The notes under the pieces were generated by a model, which was not told the origin of the DNA, searched no databases, and worked only from the letters and a program-made list of their open reading frames with translations. Shown here piece by piece: positions 1 through 5,532 of a stretch of 6,524 nt of DNA (positions are counted from its first letter, which is position 1; the number at the start of each line of letters is the position of its first letter). The translations under genes were made by a program, and so were the position numbers. Origin of the DNA: an uncultured Anaerolineaceae bacterium (GTDB lineage: Bacteria; Chloroflexota; Anaerolineae; Anaerolineales; Anaerolineaceae); contig CALESS010000296.1 of NCBI GenBank assembly GCA_937907495.1, positions 1 to 6,524 on the forward strand, read 5' to 3'.

Positions 1-1
1 A

Positions 2-1048
2 GATCCGCTTTGGGTGCCGCCTCTCCTGCCGGAACGCCGCAAACTGCTGGAGCCCACACGATCGGAATACCTCTCCCACAGCCAGGCCGAATTGTTCATT
101 GCCTGGCAGGGCAGCCAGCCCGTTGGCACCATCAGCGCCGCCGAGGATTTCACCGCCAACCGCCTGCGCGATTCCCCCGAGTGCGTGATCGGCTTTTTTG
201 AATGTATCCAGCAGCCTGCCGTCGCCGCTGCTCTCTTCGATGCCGCCGCAGCCTGGGCTGCGGCGCGCGGATTGGACACCCTGCGCGGCCCCTTCAATTT
301 TGATTACGAAGACGGCTATGGCATACTCATCGAAGGGCGGGATCGCCCGCCCGCCTTACTCTGCGGGCACACCCCCGCCTACTACCACGCTTTTTGGGAA
401 GATTATGGGTTCACACCTCTGCGGGGTGATAACCTGGCCTTCGCCCTGGAAATCCGCGACACACCCCAGATTCAATCCCTCTTCCAGATGGCCGAGCGCG
501 CCCGAACCCGCCTGCCCTATCGCATCCGCTCCGCCCGCCTGGAAGAATGGGACCTGGAAATTGACCGGGTGCACCATTTGCTCAACCAGGCTTTGGCTCA
601 CCTGCCCGATCACACCCCCTGGCAGCGGGAGGCGGTCGTCAAATTATTCTCTCCCTTCCGCCAGTTGGCTGACCCGGAATTGGTGCTGTTCGCCGAGGAT
701 GAAGACCAGGTAATCGGGTTTTTCCCGGGCATCCCCAACCTGAACGAAGCCTTCATCCACGCCAACGGCTTGCGCCATCCCTGGAATTACCTGAGCCTGC
801 TGCGCCGCATCCGCCAGCCCACCCGCTGCCTGGCCGTTAAAAGTATCCTGGTTCTGCCCGAATATTGGGGCAGCGGCCTGGTCATCCTGTTATTTGCGGA
901 ACTCTATCGCCGGGCTGCCGCCAGGGGTTACCAGTGGATGGATTTTTCACTGACCTCCGAAGACAATCCCCGCACCCCGGCCCTGGCCCGCCGTTTCGGC
1001 GCGGAGGTTTACAAACGCTACCGGGTTTACAGTAAGAAAATCCGGTAA
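2..1048 (+). CDS. GNAT-like acyltransferase family protein, 5' end outside window
   Basis: The frame is open from base 2, and 348 residues are visible. They begin with DPLWVPPL, followed by ERRKLLEP and then AELFIAWQGSQPVGTISA. This resembles the conserved N-terminal part of a large GNAT-fold family ('DPxWVPPL'), so the first residues are missing and the GTG at 14 is internal. Further family-like stretches are GFFECIQQPAVAAALFDAAAAW, RGPFNFDYEDGYGIL, PPALL and YYHAFWEDYGFTPLRGDNLAF. The last ~80 residues (VKSILVLPEYWGSGLVILLFAELYRRAAARGY, then RRFGAEVYKRYRVYSKKI) look like a second GNAT half with a degenerate acetyl-CoA loop. The substrate is unknown and acetyl transfer is inferred from the fold only. 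The protein is probably cytoplasmic, with no signal peptide in the visible part. A 74-base gap with no evident terminator separates it from the regulator, so partial readthrough is possible. I see no link to denitrification. Confidence 0.75.
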   Translation, partial: DPLWVPPLLPERRKLLEPTRSEYLSHSQAELFIAWQGSQPVGTISAAEDFTANRLRDSPECVIGFFECIQQPAVAAALFDAAAAWAAARGLDTLRGPFNFDYEDGYGILIEGRDRPPALLCGHTPAYYHAFWEDYGFTPLRGDNLAFALEIRDTPQIQSLFQMAERARTRLPYRIRSARLEEWDLEIDRVHHLLNQALAHLPDHTPWQREAVVKLFSPFRQLADPELVLFAEDEDQVIGFFPGIPNLNEAFIHANGLRHPWNYLSLLRRIRQPTRCLAVKSILVLPEYWGSGLVILLFAELYRRAAARGYQWMDFSLTSEDNPRTPALARRFGAEVYKRYRVYSKKIR

Positions 1049-1110
1049 AACCCCTTCTTTATCGCTGCCAATTTTCGCCGCTTTTCTGCCACCTTTTTCC
1101 AAAAATGGGG

Positions 1111-1122
1111 TAGGATTAATCC
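1111..1122 (+). promoter_or_regulatory. Possible -10 element (TAGGAT) directly before the regulator start
   Basis: TAGGAT at 1111-1116 lies 6 bases before the ATG at 1123, so transcription would begin at or next to the start codon. It overlaps the perfect 10-base palindrome GGATTAATCC (1113-1122). No good -35 box is visible, and the only purine-rich stretch before the ATG is weak as a ribosome binding site. The spacing to the ATG matches that of TATAAT before the gene at 2142, but the box itself is a weak match. Confidence 0.3.
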
Positions 1123-1830
1123 ATGGTTCACCCGTTACAGAACTTCGAGGCCGCTATTCGCCAGGTGGAAATCTTCAAGGTCCTCACCCCGCAGGATCAG
1201 CAGGCCATTGCTTCACTGGGTTTCCCGCGGCAGGTGGAAAGTTCTGCTTACTTTTTCCATGAAGGGGACCCGGCTTCCCATATTTACATTTTGCTCACCG
1301 GTCGGGCAAAGCTGACCAAACTCAGCCCGGATGGACAACAAACCAACTTACGGACCCTTCAGCCATACCAACTTTTTGGGGCTGTCGGCGCGGTCCGGCC
1401 CACCTCCCCCTACCCTGCCAGCGCCCAGGCTCTCGAAGATTGTTCCTCCATCGGCATCGAGAGCCAGGCATTCAGCAATCTACTGAAAGAGCGCCCGGCT
1501 GTTTCCTTTGGCCTGCTGGAATTGATGGCCGGCTACATACAAGAGATGCAGGAACGCTATCATGAGCTGGCTACCGAGCGGGTGCAGCAGCGCATTGCCA
1601 GGGTCTTGCTGCGCCTGGCAGCCCAAGCCGGCCGCAAACAGCAGACGGGTGTTCTGATTGATTTGCCCTTCTCCCGACAGGAATTGGCAGAGATGGCCGG
1701 CACCACCCTCTACACCGTCAGCCGGGTGCTCAGCGCCTGGGAGAAACAGGGCCTGGTCGCCACAGGACGCGAGCGGGTTACCCTCACCAACCCCCACGGC
1801 CTGGTGCGGCTGGCGGAAGACCTGGAATAG
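1123..1830 (+). CDS. Crp/Fnr-family transcriptional regulator
   Basis: The 235-residue length is usual for this family. The N-terminal cyclic-nucleotide-binding-like beta barrel covers about residues 15-120 (FKVLTPQDQQAIASLGF, YFFHEGDPASHIYILLTGRAKL). A long dimer helix follows at about 125-165. The C-terminal winged helix-turn-helix has its HTH at about 183-210 (FSRQELAEMAGTTLYTVSRVLSAWEKQGLV). The phosphate-binding cassette that would hold cAMP reads FGAVGAVRPTSPYPASA and lacks the usual Glu and Arg, so a cAMP response is unlikely. There is only one Cys (107), so an FNR-type 4Fe-4S cluster is excluded. The signal is unknown: nitric oxide through haem, as in DNR-like proteins, is possible but unproven. 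In the recognition helix, Ser200 and Arg201 match FNR's SR pair, while Tyr197 sits where FNR and CRP have Glu. Its position ahead of the nirS operon suggests it controls that operon. The ATG at 1123 gives a standard N-terminus but has no strong ribosome binding site. Confidence 0.9.
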   Translation: MVHPLQNFEAAIRQVEIFKVLTPQDQQAIASLGFPRQVESSAYFFHEGDPASHIYILLTGRAKLTKLSPDGQQTNLRTLQPYQLFGAVGAVRPTSPYPASAQALEDCSSIGIESQAFSNLLKERPAVSFGLLELMAGYIQEMQERYHELATERVQQRIARVLLRLAAQAGRKQQTGVLIDLPFSRQELAEMAGTTLYTVSRVLSAWEKQGLVATGRERVTLTNPHGLVRLAEDLE

Positions 1831-1945
1831 TTGTAACTTAAGCGTTCACGCCCGGGGGCAATGGCCACTCTCACGTACACCCTTTCTAGAACAAGCGGCT
1901 CAAGCCCCACGCCTCCCACCCCTCGTGAATTACACCGTGTCCACT

Positions 1946-1975
1946 TTAACAAGGGGCTTAATCCCCTTGTATATT
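1946..1975 (+). promoter_or_regulatory. Possible sigma-70 promoter spanning a dyad
   Basis: TTAACA (1946-1951) and TATATT (1970-1975) each differ from the sigma-70 consensus at one base and are 18 bases apart. The spacer is almost filled by an inverted repeat (1949-1970), as expected of a repressor site within a promoter. Transcription would start near 1982, leaving a leader of about 160 bases before the ATG at 2142. It is a pattern match only. Confidence 0.35.
1949..1970. repeat. 8-base inverted repeat, operator or weak hairpin
   Basis: ACAAGGGG (1949-1956) and CCCCTTGT (1963-1970) are perfect reverse complements around a 6-base AT-rich centre (CTTAAT). It could be an operator between the -35 and -10 boxes, or an RNA hairpin ending the regulator transcript. 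The bases after it (ATATTGTGCC) are not a T run, so a classical intrinsic terminator is less likely. Confidence 0.6.
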
Positions 1976-2092
1976 GTGCCCCCATATCATGCAAATTTTA
2001 GTGGGCATTAATCCATAACATTTCTCATTACACAGCCTACCCTCAGCCCATTCAATGGAGCAGCTTTTACGCACCCTTCCAGGGGTTGCCCT

Positions 2093-2110
2093 CTTTGCGC
2101 CAGCGCAAAG
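2093..2110. promoter_or_regulatory. FNR-like palindromic operator before the nirS operon
   Basis: CTTTGCGC (2093-2100) and GCGCAAAG (2103-2110) form a perfect 8-base dyad with a 2-base centre. Read as a Crp/Fnr-type site it is TTGCG-N4-CGCAA, against FNR's TTGAT-N4-ATCAA, with the same outer TTG/CAA and the same spacing. Its centre (2101.5) is 40.5 to 41.5 bases before the transcript start predicted from TATAAT. That is the classic class II position for a Crp/Fnr activator overlapping the -35 region, and no good -35 hexamer is visible at the right distance. The protein encoded at 1123-1830 is the obvious candidate to bind it. Confidence 0.55.
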
Positions 2111-2129
2111 ACACCCCCACCATCCTCTC

Positions 2130-2135
2130 TATAAT
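2130..2135 (+). promoter_or_regulatory. -10 box TATAAT of the nirS operon promoter
   Basis: This is a perfect TATAAT hexamer, 6 bases before the ATG at 2142. Transcription starting about 7 bases after the box would begin at the start codon, implying a leaderless or nearly leaderless mRNA. No Shine-Dalgarno sequence precedes that ATG, which fits. The missing -35 hexamer fits dependence on an activator bound at 2093-2110. Confidence 0.6.
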
Positions 2136-2141
2136 CAAAGT

Positions 2142-2375
2142 ATGAAACCTATTCCCAGCCCGGATTGGACTGTTTTCCGCACCTTGCAACAGGCCCCGGG
2201 TGCTGCCCGTGTTTTTATCCAATTACGCACCGATTGTATCGGCTGCCTGATGGCCCGTTTTTGCACATTGTCCGAGGTCGAGGCGGATTTCCGACTTCCG
2301 CCCGGCACGCTCACCACCCGGCTGCAGGAATTTTTCTCATCCCAGGAACCAGGAGAACCCCATGAAGAACCTTAA
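2142..2375 (+). CDS. Small DUF1858-like redox-disulfide (CxxC) protein
   Basis: The protein has 77 residues, no signal peptide and no membrane segment, so it is probably cytoplasmic. The core RVFIQLRTDCIGCLMARFCTLSEVEADFRLPPGTLTTRLQEFF follows the DUF1858 pattern, the hybrid-cluster-associated redox disulfide domain: a CxGC motif (Cys32 and Cys35), then F-x-TL and a short 'L-xx-L-xx-L' tail. The related N-terminal domain of ScdA/YtfE (RIC) di-iron proteins is an alternative. Cys41 is an additional cysteine. The family's biochemical role is not established; links to nitric oxide or redox stress proteins are known from gene context. I chose the ATG at 2142 rather than an in-frame ATG at 2055 because of the TATAAT spacing and because the family-like sequence starts after it. 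The gene overlaps nirS by 14 bases, so the two are co-transcribed and probably translationally coupled. It may help in nitric oxide tolerance, sensing or NirS maturation; this is inference. Confidence 0.7.
   Translation: MKPIPSPDWTVFRTLQQAPGAARVFIQLRTDCIGCLMARFCTLSEVEADFRLPPGTLTTRLQEFFSSQEPGEPHEEP
2351..2356 (+). promoter_or_regulatory. Ribosome binding site of nirS
   Basis: AGGAGA ends 5 bases before the ATG at 2362. It lies inside the 3' end of the small CxxC gene and fixes the nirS start, which also begins a clean lipoprotein signal peptide. Confidence 0.8.
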
Positions 2376-4434
2376 ATTGTTCGTTTTTCTTTTGCTGCTC
2401 GGATTTTTGATTACCGCCTGTGCGGGAAAAACGACCGACACGCCTGTATCCCCCGGCGGCAGCGGTGGACAAACCCCCGGAGAGTATGACCCGGCCATGG
2501 CACTCACCGCCTTCAAGGATGGCGGCTGCGGAGCCTGTCATGTGATCCCCGGCGTACCCAACGCCACCGGTACCCTTGGCCCGGATCTCACCACCTTTGG
2601 CCGTGAGGCCGAAGAACTGCTCAACAACCCGGATTACAAGGGGAAAGCCAAAACCGCCCTCGAATTCATCCACGAATCCATCGTGGATCCGGATGAGTAC
2701 GTTTCCCAAGATTGTTCCGGCCAACCCTGCCAGGCGGGGTTGATGCCCTCCACCTTTGGGGATCAATTTGACGAGACTGCCATCAACGCCATGGTGCAAT
2801 ACCTGGCCGAGTTGAAAGAGGTGGGAAGCGTACCAGATGTGCAACCGACAACCCAAACCGGTGTCACCCCTGAATCCCCGGTTGCGGATGGATCCACCCT
2901 CTCCGAGACGGATTTCGAATGGGCAAAGCAGGTCTTTTTTGAACGCTGCGCCGGCTGCCATGGTACCCTGCGCAAAGGCGCCACTGGTCCTGGCCTTACC
3001 CCCGATCTCACCATCCCCAAAGGCACTGTCGCTCTTTCGGCCATCATCTTTAACGGCACCAACCGCGGTATGCCCGATTGGGGCAAACAGGGTTTCTTCA
3101 CCCACGATCAAACGGACATCCTGGCCAAATTCCTGCAGCTTGAACCCCCCACCCCGCCCGAGATGTCGTTGGAACAAATGTTGAACACCTGGAAGGTGAT
3201 TATCCCACCGGATGAGCGCCCCACCGAGCCACAGACGGATCGTGACTGGCAAAACTACTTCATCGTCACCCTGCGCGATGCCGGACAGGTGGCAATTATT
3301 GATGGTGACACGCATGAGGTGGTAACAACCGTCAACACTGGCTATGCCGTCCACATCACCCGCATGTCCGCTACGGGCCGTTATGCCTACACCATCGGCC
3401 GGGATGGCAAACTGGCCCTGATTGATCTCTGGATGAAAATCCCGGATAAGGTGGCCGAAGCCCAACTCTGCTATGATGCCCGCTCGGTGGAAGTCAGCAA
3501 GTATAGCGGCGAAGAGGGCGATTTCACCGATAAGCTGGCTGTGGTCGGCTGTTACTGGCCCCCTCATTTCGTGATTCTCGATGGTCAAACCCTCGAGCCA
3601 TTCAAAATCGTCAGCACCCGCTCCTACACTTATGATACCGAGGAGTACCACCCGGAGCCGCGCGTCGCCTCCATCCTGGCCTCTCATTTCAAACCGGAGT
3701 GGATCATCAACATCAAAGAAACCGGGTTGATCTGGCTGGTGAACTACCTGGACCCCAACAATCCTTCCATCAAGATGATTGAGGCGGCCCGCTTCCTGCA
3801 TGATGGCGGCCTGGACTCCACCAAGCGGTACTTTATGGTGGCGGCCAATCAATCCAACATGGTTGCCGTGGTGGATACCCTGGAAGGCGACCTGGAAGCC
3901 CTGGTGGAAACTCCCCAAATTCCCCACCCCGGCCGCGGTGCCAACTGGATTGACCCTGAATTTGGCCCGGTGTGGAGCACCGCTCACCTCGGAGATGCAT
4001 CCGTGGTTTCGATCAGCACCGACCCGGTGGATCATCCAGATATCGCCTGGACCGCCGTGCGTATCACCCCCCTACCCGGCTCCGGCAGCCTGTTCATCAA
4101 GACCTACCCCACCAGCCCATGGATCTGGGTGGATATGACCCTCAACCCCGACCCGGCCCTCTCGCGCACTATTTGTGTCATCGCGAAATCCAACCCCAGC
4201 CAGGTTCACAAGTGTTGGGAAGCAGCCAGCTACGGCCGGGCAGTACACTTTGAATACAACAAACAGGGAACCGAAATCTGGGTCAGCATCTGGGGAGATG
4301 CCGCCAAACCCGGCGAAGAAGGTGAAATCGTTATCTATGACGATGCCACCCTGGAAGAGATTGCCCGCATCCCGGGTCTGGTGACCCCCACCGGCAAGTT
4401 CAACGTATTCAACACCATAACCGATACCTACTAA
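2362..4434 (+). CDS. nirS: Cytochrome cd1 nitrite reductase (NO-forming), lipoprotein with an extra N-terminal cytochrome c domain
   Basis: NirS reduces nitrite to nitric oxide outside the cytoplasm, taking electrons through haem c to haem d1. The 690 residues compare with roughly 560-600 for typical NirS. Residues 1-20 form a lipoprotein signal peptide (FLITAC; lipidated Cys20). The extra class I cytochrome c domain (about 42-155) has CGACH at 56-60 and a probable axial Met128 (LMPSTFGDQFD). A Pro/Thr/Ser-rich linker follows (about 155-182). The usual NirS haem c domain (about 183-262) has CAGCH at 196-200, HGTLRKGATG and GMPDW with Met237. The d1 propeller (about 285-690) has YAVHITRMSATGRY, where His331 is the probable d1 iron ligand, then GRDGKLALIDLW, YWPP, YHPEPRVASILASH (His430, His442), FLHDGG (His480), PHPGRGANW, GPVWSTAHLGD and the C-terminal signature TPTGKFNVFNTITDTY. 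His442 and His480 are candidates for the active-site histidines. The gene is intact, coupled to the preceding small gene and followed by a terminator. The N-terminal haem domain probably feeds electrons to the NirS core. A d1-domain homologue such as NirN or NirF is less likely, because the conserved histidines and C-terminus match NirS. Confidence 0.93.
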   Translation: MKNLKLFVFLLLLGFLITACAGKTTDTPVSPGGSGGQTPGEYDPAMALTAFKDGGCGACHVIPGVPNATGTLGPDLTTFGREAEELLNNPDYKGKAKTALEFIHESIVDPDEYVSQDCSGQPCQAGLMPSTFGDQFDETAINAMVQYLAELKEVGSVPDVQPTTQTGVTPESPVADGSTLSETDFEWAKQVFFERCAGCHGTLRKGATGPGLTPDLTIPKGTVALSAIIFNGTNRGMPDWGKQGFFTHDQTDILAKFLQLEPPTPPEMSLEQMLNTWKVIIPPDERPTEPQTDRDWQNYFIVTLRDAGQVAIIDGDTHEVVTTVNTGYAVHITRMSATGRYAYTIGRDGKLALIDLWMKIPDKVAEAQLCYDARSVEVSKYSGEEGDFTDKLAVVGCYWPPHFVILDGQTLEPFKIVSTRSYTYDTEEYHPEPRVASILASHFKPEWIINIKETGLIWLVNYLDPNNPSIKMIEAARFLHDGGLDSTKRYFMVAANQSNMVAVVDTLEGDLEALVETPQIPHPGRGANWIDPEFGPVWSTAHLGDASVVSISTDPVDHPDIAWTAVRITPLPGSGSLFIKTYPTSPWIWVDMTLNPDPALSRTICVIAKSNPSQVHKCWEAASYGRAVHFEYNKQGTEIWVSIWGDAAKPGEEGEIVIYDDATLEEIARIPGLVTPTGKFNVFNTITDTY

Positions 4435-4458
4435 ACATCCACCGTGTTAAGCTCCCCC

Positions 4459-4488
4459 ACTGGCGGCCCTCCCGGCCGCCAGTTTTTT
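4459..4488 (+). terminator. Intrinsic terminator of the nirS operon
   Basis: A GC-rich 9-base stem, CTGGCGGCC (4460-4468) with GGCCGCCAG (4474-4482), plus an outer A:T pair (4459, 4483), closes a 5-base loop. It runs straight into six T residues (4483-4488). It lies 24 bases after the nirS stop, separating the operon from ppk2. Confidence 0.9.
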
Positions 4489-4610
4489 CTTACAAACCAT
4501 CTCCATTCTGGCTGATCAGCGGGAATGATCTGCGGTGAACATCTCTCGTTCGTGCCCTTCCGCCAGGTGAATTTCTTCCCAAAATGCCACCCACATCCCG
4601 CAATTCCATA

Positions 4611-4616
4611 TACAAT
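4611..4616 (+). promoter_or_regulatory. Possible -10 box of the ppk2 promoter
   Basis: TACAAT, one mismatch from TATAAT, sits in the AT-rich tail of the 232-base gap after nirS. It would give a leader of about 45 bases ending in a strong ribosome binding site. No convincing -35 hexamer is 16-18 bases upstream. A promoter is expected here because a strong terminator precedes the gene. Confidence 0.4.
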
Positions 4617-4652
4617 AGAAGTAATATCCCTTAAATCTCACAATCCCTACCC

Positions 4653-4659
4653 GGAGGAG
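4653..4659 (+). promoter_or_regulatory. Strong Shine-Dalgarno sequence of ppk2
   Basis: GGAGGAG lies 7 bases before the ATG at 4667. It selects that start over the in-frame ATG four codons later (4679). Confidence 0.85.
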
Positions 4660-4666
4660 AAATTCC

Positions 4667-5503
4667 ATGCAACGCTACATGGTTTCCCATAAGAACAAAA
4701 TCAGGCTGGCCGATTTTGACCCGAATGACACACGCGGCATCGCCGGCGATAAGGAAGAAGCCCGCACCCGCCTGGCGGCCTTAACCGAGAAGCTGGAGGA
4801 ACTGCAGGAATTGCTGGCTGCCGAACACAAGCACAGCCTGCTGGTCATCCTGCAGGGGATGGATACCAGTGGCAAAGATGGTGTGATCCGCCGGGTCTTT
4901 GAAGGTGTCAACCCCCAGGGTGTGCGGGTTGCCAGCTTTAAAGTCCCCACCCCCATTGAAGCTGACCATGACTACCTCTGGCGCCATCACCGGCAAACCC
5001 CTGCCAGGGGTGAAATCGTCATCCACAACCGCAGCCATTACGAGAACGTGCTGGTGGTGCGGGTGCATTCCCTGGTTCCCAAAAAAGTGTGGAAGAAACG
5101 CTACTTCCAAATGGCTGAATTTGAGCGCCTGCTGGTGGAAGAAGGCACCACGGTCCTCAAATTCTTCCTCCACATCAGCAAAGACGAGCAAAAGGAACGC
5201 CTGTTGGAGCGCCTGGCAGACCCCGCCAAACACTGGAAATTTTCCCCCGGCGACCTCAAAGAGCGGGCATTATGGGATCAATACATGGAAGCCTATGAGG
5301 ATATGCTCAACAAGACCAGCAGCCCCTGGGCGCCCTGGTGGATCGTGCCTGCCAACAAGAAATGGGCGCGCGACCTGCTGATTTCCACCGTTTTGGTGGA
5401 AACGCTCAAAGGTTTCAAAATCAATCCGGTTTGTGTTTTGGAAAATGCCGATCAATATACCCGCGAGCTGCTCAATGAGGATGTAAAGCCCGCGGAGGAA
5501 TAG
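4667..5503 (+). CDS. ppk2: PPK2-family polyphosphate kinase (polyphosphate:nucleotide phosphotransferase)
   Basis: PPK2 enzymes transfer phosphate between polyphosphate and nucleotides in the cytoplasm. The 278-residue length is usual for the single-domain form. Residues 30-55 are a charged helix. Walker A is GMDTSGKDG (64-72), with Lys70 the catalytic lysine. The second motif is IVIHNRSHYENVLVVRVH (117-134), followed by a lid region rich in Lys and Arg (VPKKVWKKRYFQMAEFERLL) and the family signatures KFFLHISKDEQKERL, DPAKHWKFSPGDLKERALWDQYMEAYEDML and PWWIVPANKKWARDL. NRSHYE with Glu126, rather than the DRSWYN of class I and II enzymes, points to the class III-like group able to use AMP and ADP; the exact substrate cannot be read from sequence alone. 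His120 stands where many relatives have Phe, and I cannot tell how unusual this is. It has its own ribosome binding site and lies behind a terminator, so it is probably a separate transcription unit unrelated to nirS. Confidence 0.92.
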   Translation: MQRYMVSHKNKIRLADFDPNDTRGIAGDKEEARTRLAALTEKLEELQELLAAEHKHSLLVILQGMDTSGKDGVIRRVFEGVNPQGVRVASFKVPTPIEADHDYLWRHHRQTPARGEIVIHNRSHYENVLVVRVHSLVPKKVWKKRYFQMAEFERLLVEEGTTVLKFFLHISKDEQKERLLERLADPAKHWKFSPGDLKERALWDQYMEAYEDMLNKTSSPWAPWWIVPANKKWARDLLISTVLVETLKGFKINPVCVLENADQYTRELLNEDVKPAEE

Positions 5504-5505
5504 CC

Positions 5506-5526
5506 CGGCAGCCCGCCAGACTGCCG
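5506..5526. terminator. Possible hairpin between convergent genes
   Basis: CGGCAG (5506-5511) can pair with CTGCCG (5521-5526) around a 9-base loop, within the 29 bases between the ppk2 stop and the stop of the opposing transporter gene. Neither strand shows a T run after it, so it is at best a weak bidirectional terminator. Confidence 0.3.
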
Positions 5527-5532
5527 CCAAAC

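Larger units (their letters stand above)
1831..2141. other. Intergenic regulatory region between the regulator and the nirS operon
   Basis: This 311-base stretch has no convincing gene. It contains a short GC-rich hairpin candidate without a T run (about 1850-1859), a dyad inside a possible promoter (1946-1975), an AT-richer section (about 1970-2035), an FNR-like palindrome (2093-2110) and a TATAAT box (2130-2135). An in-frame upstream ATG at 2055 would extend the next gene into this region. It has no ribosome binding site, and the added sequence does not look like protein of the family. Confidence 0.7.

Noticed and set aside
14..16. GTG as the true start of the first gene
   Set aside because: The frame is open upstream, and the residues before it (DPLW) complete the family motif DPxWVPPL.
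1123..1830. Regulator as a true FNR or CRP orthologue
   Set aside because: It has no N-terminal cysteine cluster for an Fe-S centre and no Glu/Arg pair in the cAMP cassette, so only the family name is justified.
2055..2141. Upstream in-frame ATG extending the small CxxC protein to 106 residues
   Set aside because: There is no ribosome binding site. The extra 29 codons cover the palindrome and the TATAAT box, and the family-like part begins after 2142.
2311..4035. Long open frame (574 codons) on the minus strand
   Set aside because: It lies opposite the unmistakable nirS frame, its translation shows no family motif and is His/Gly-rich in the way of antisense frames in GC-rich genes.
4511..4520. 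GCTGATCAGC palindrome upstream of ppk2
   Set aside because: A single 10-base palindrome with no matching promoter spacing is easily expected by chance.
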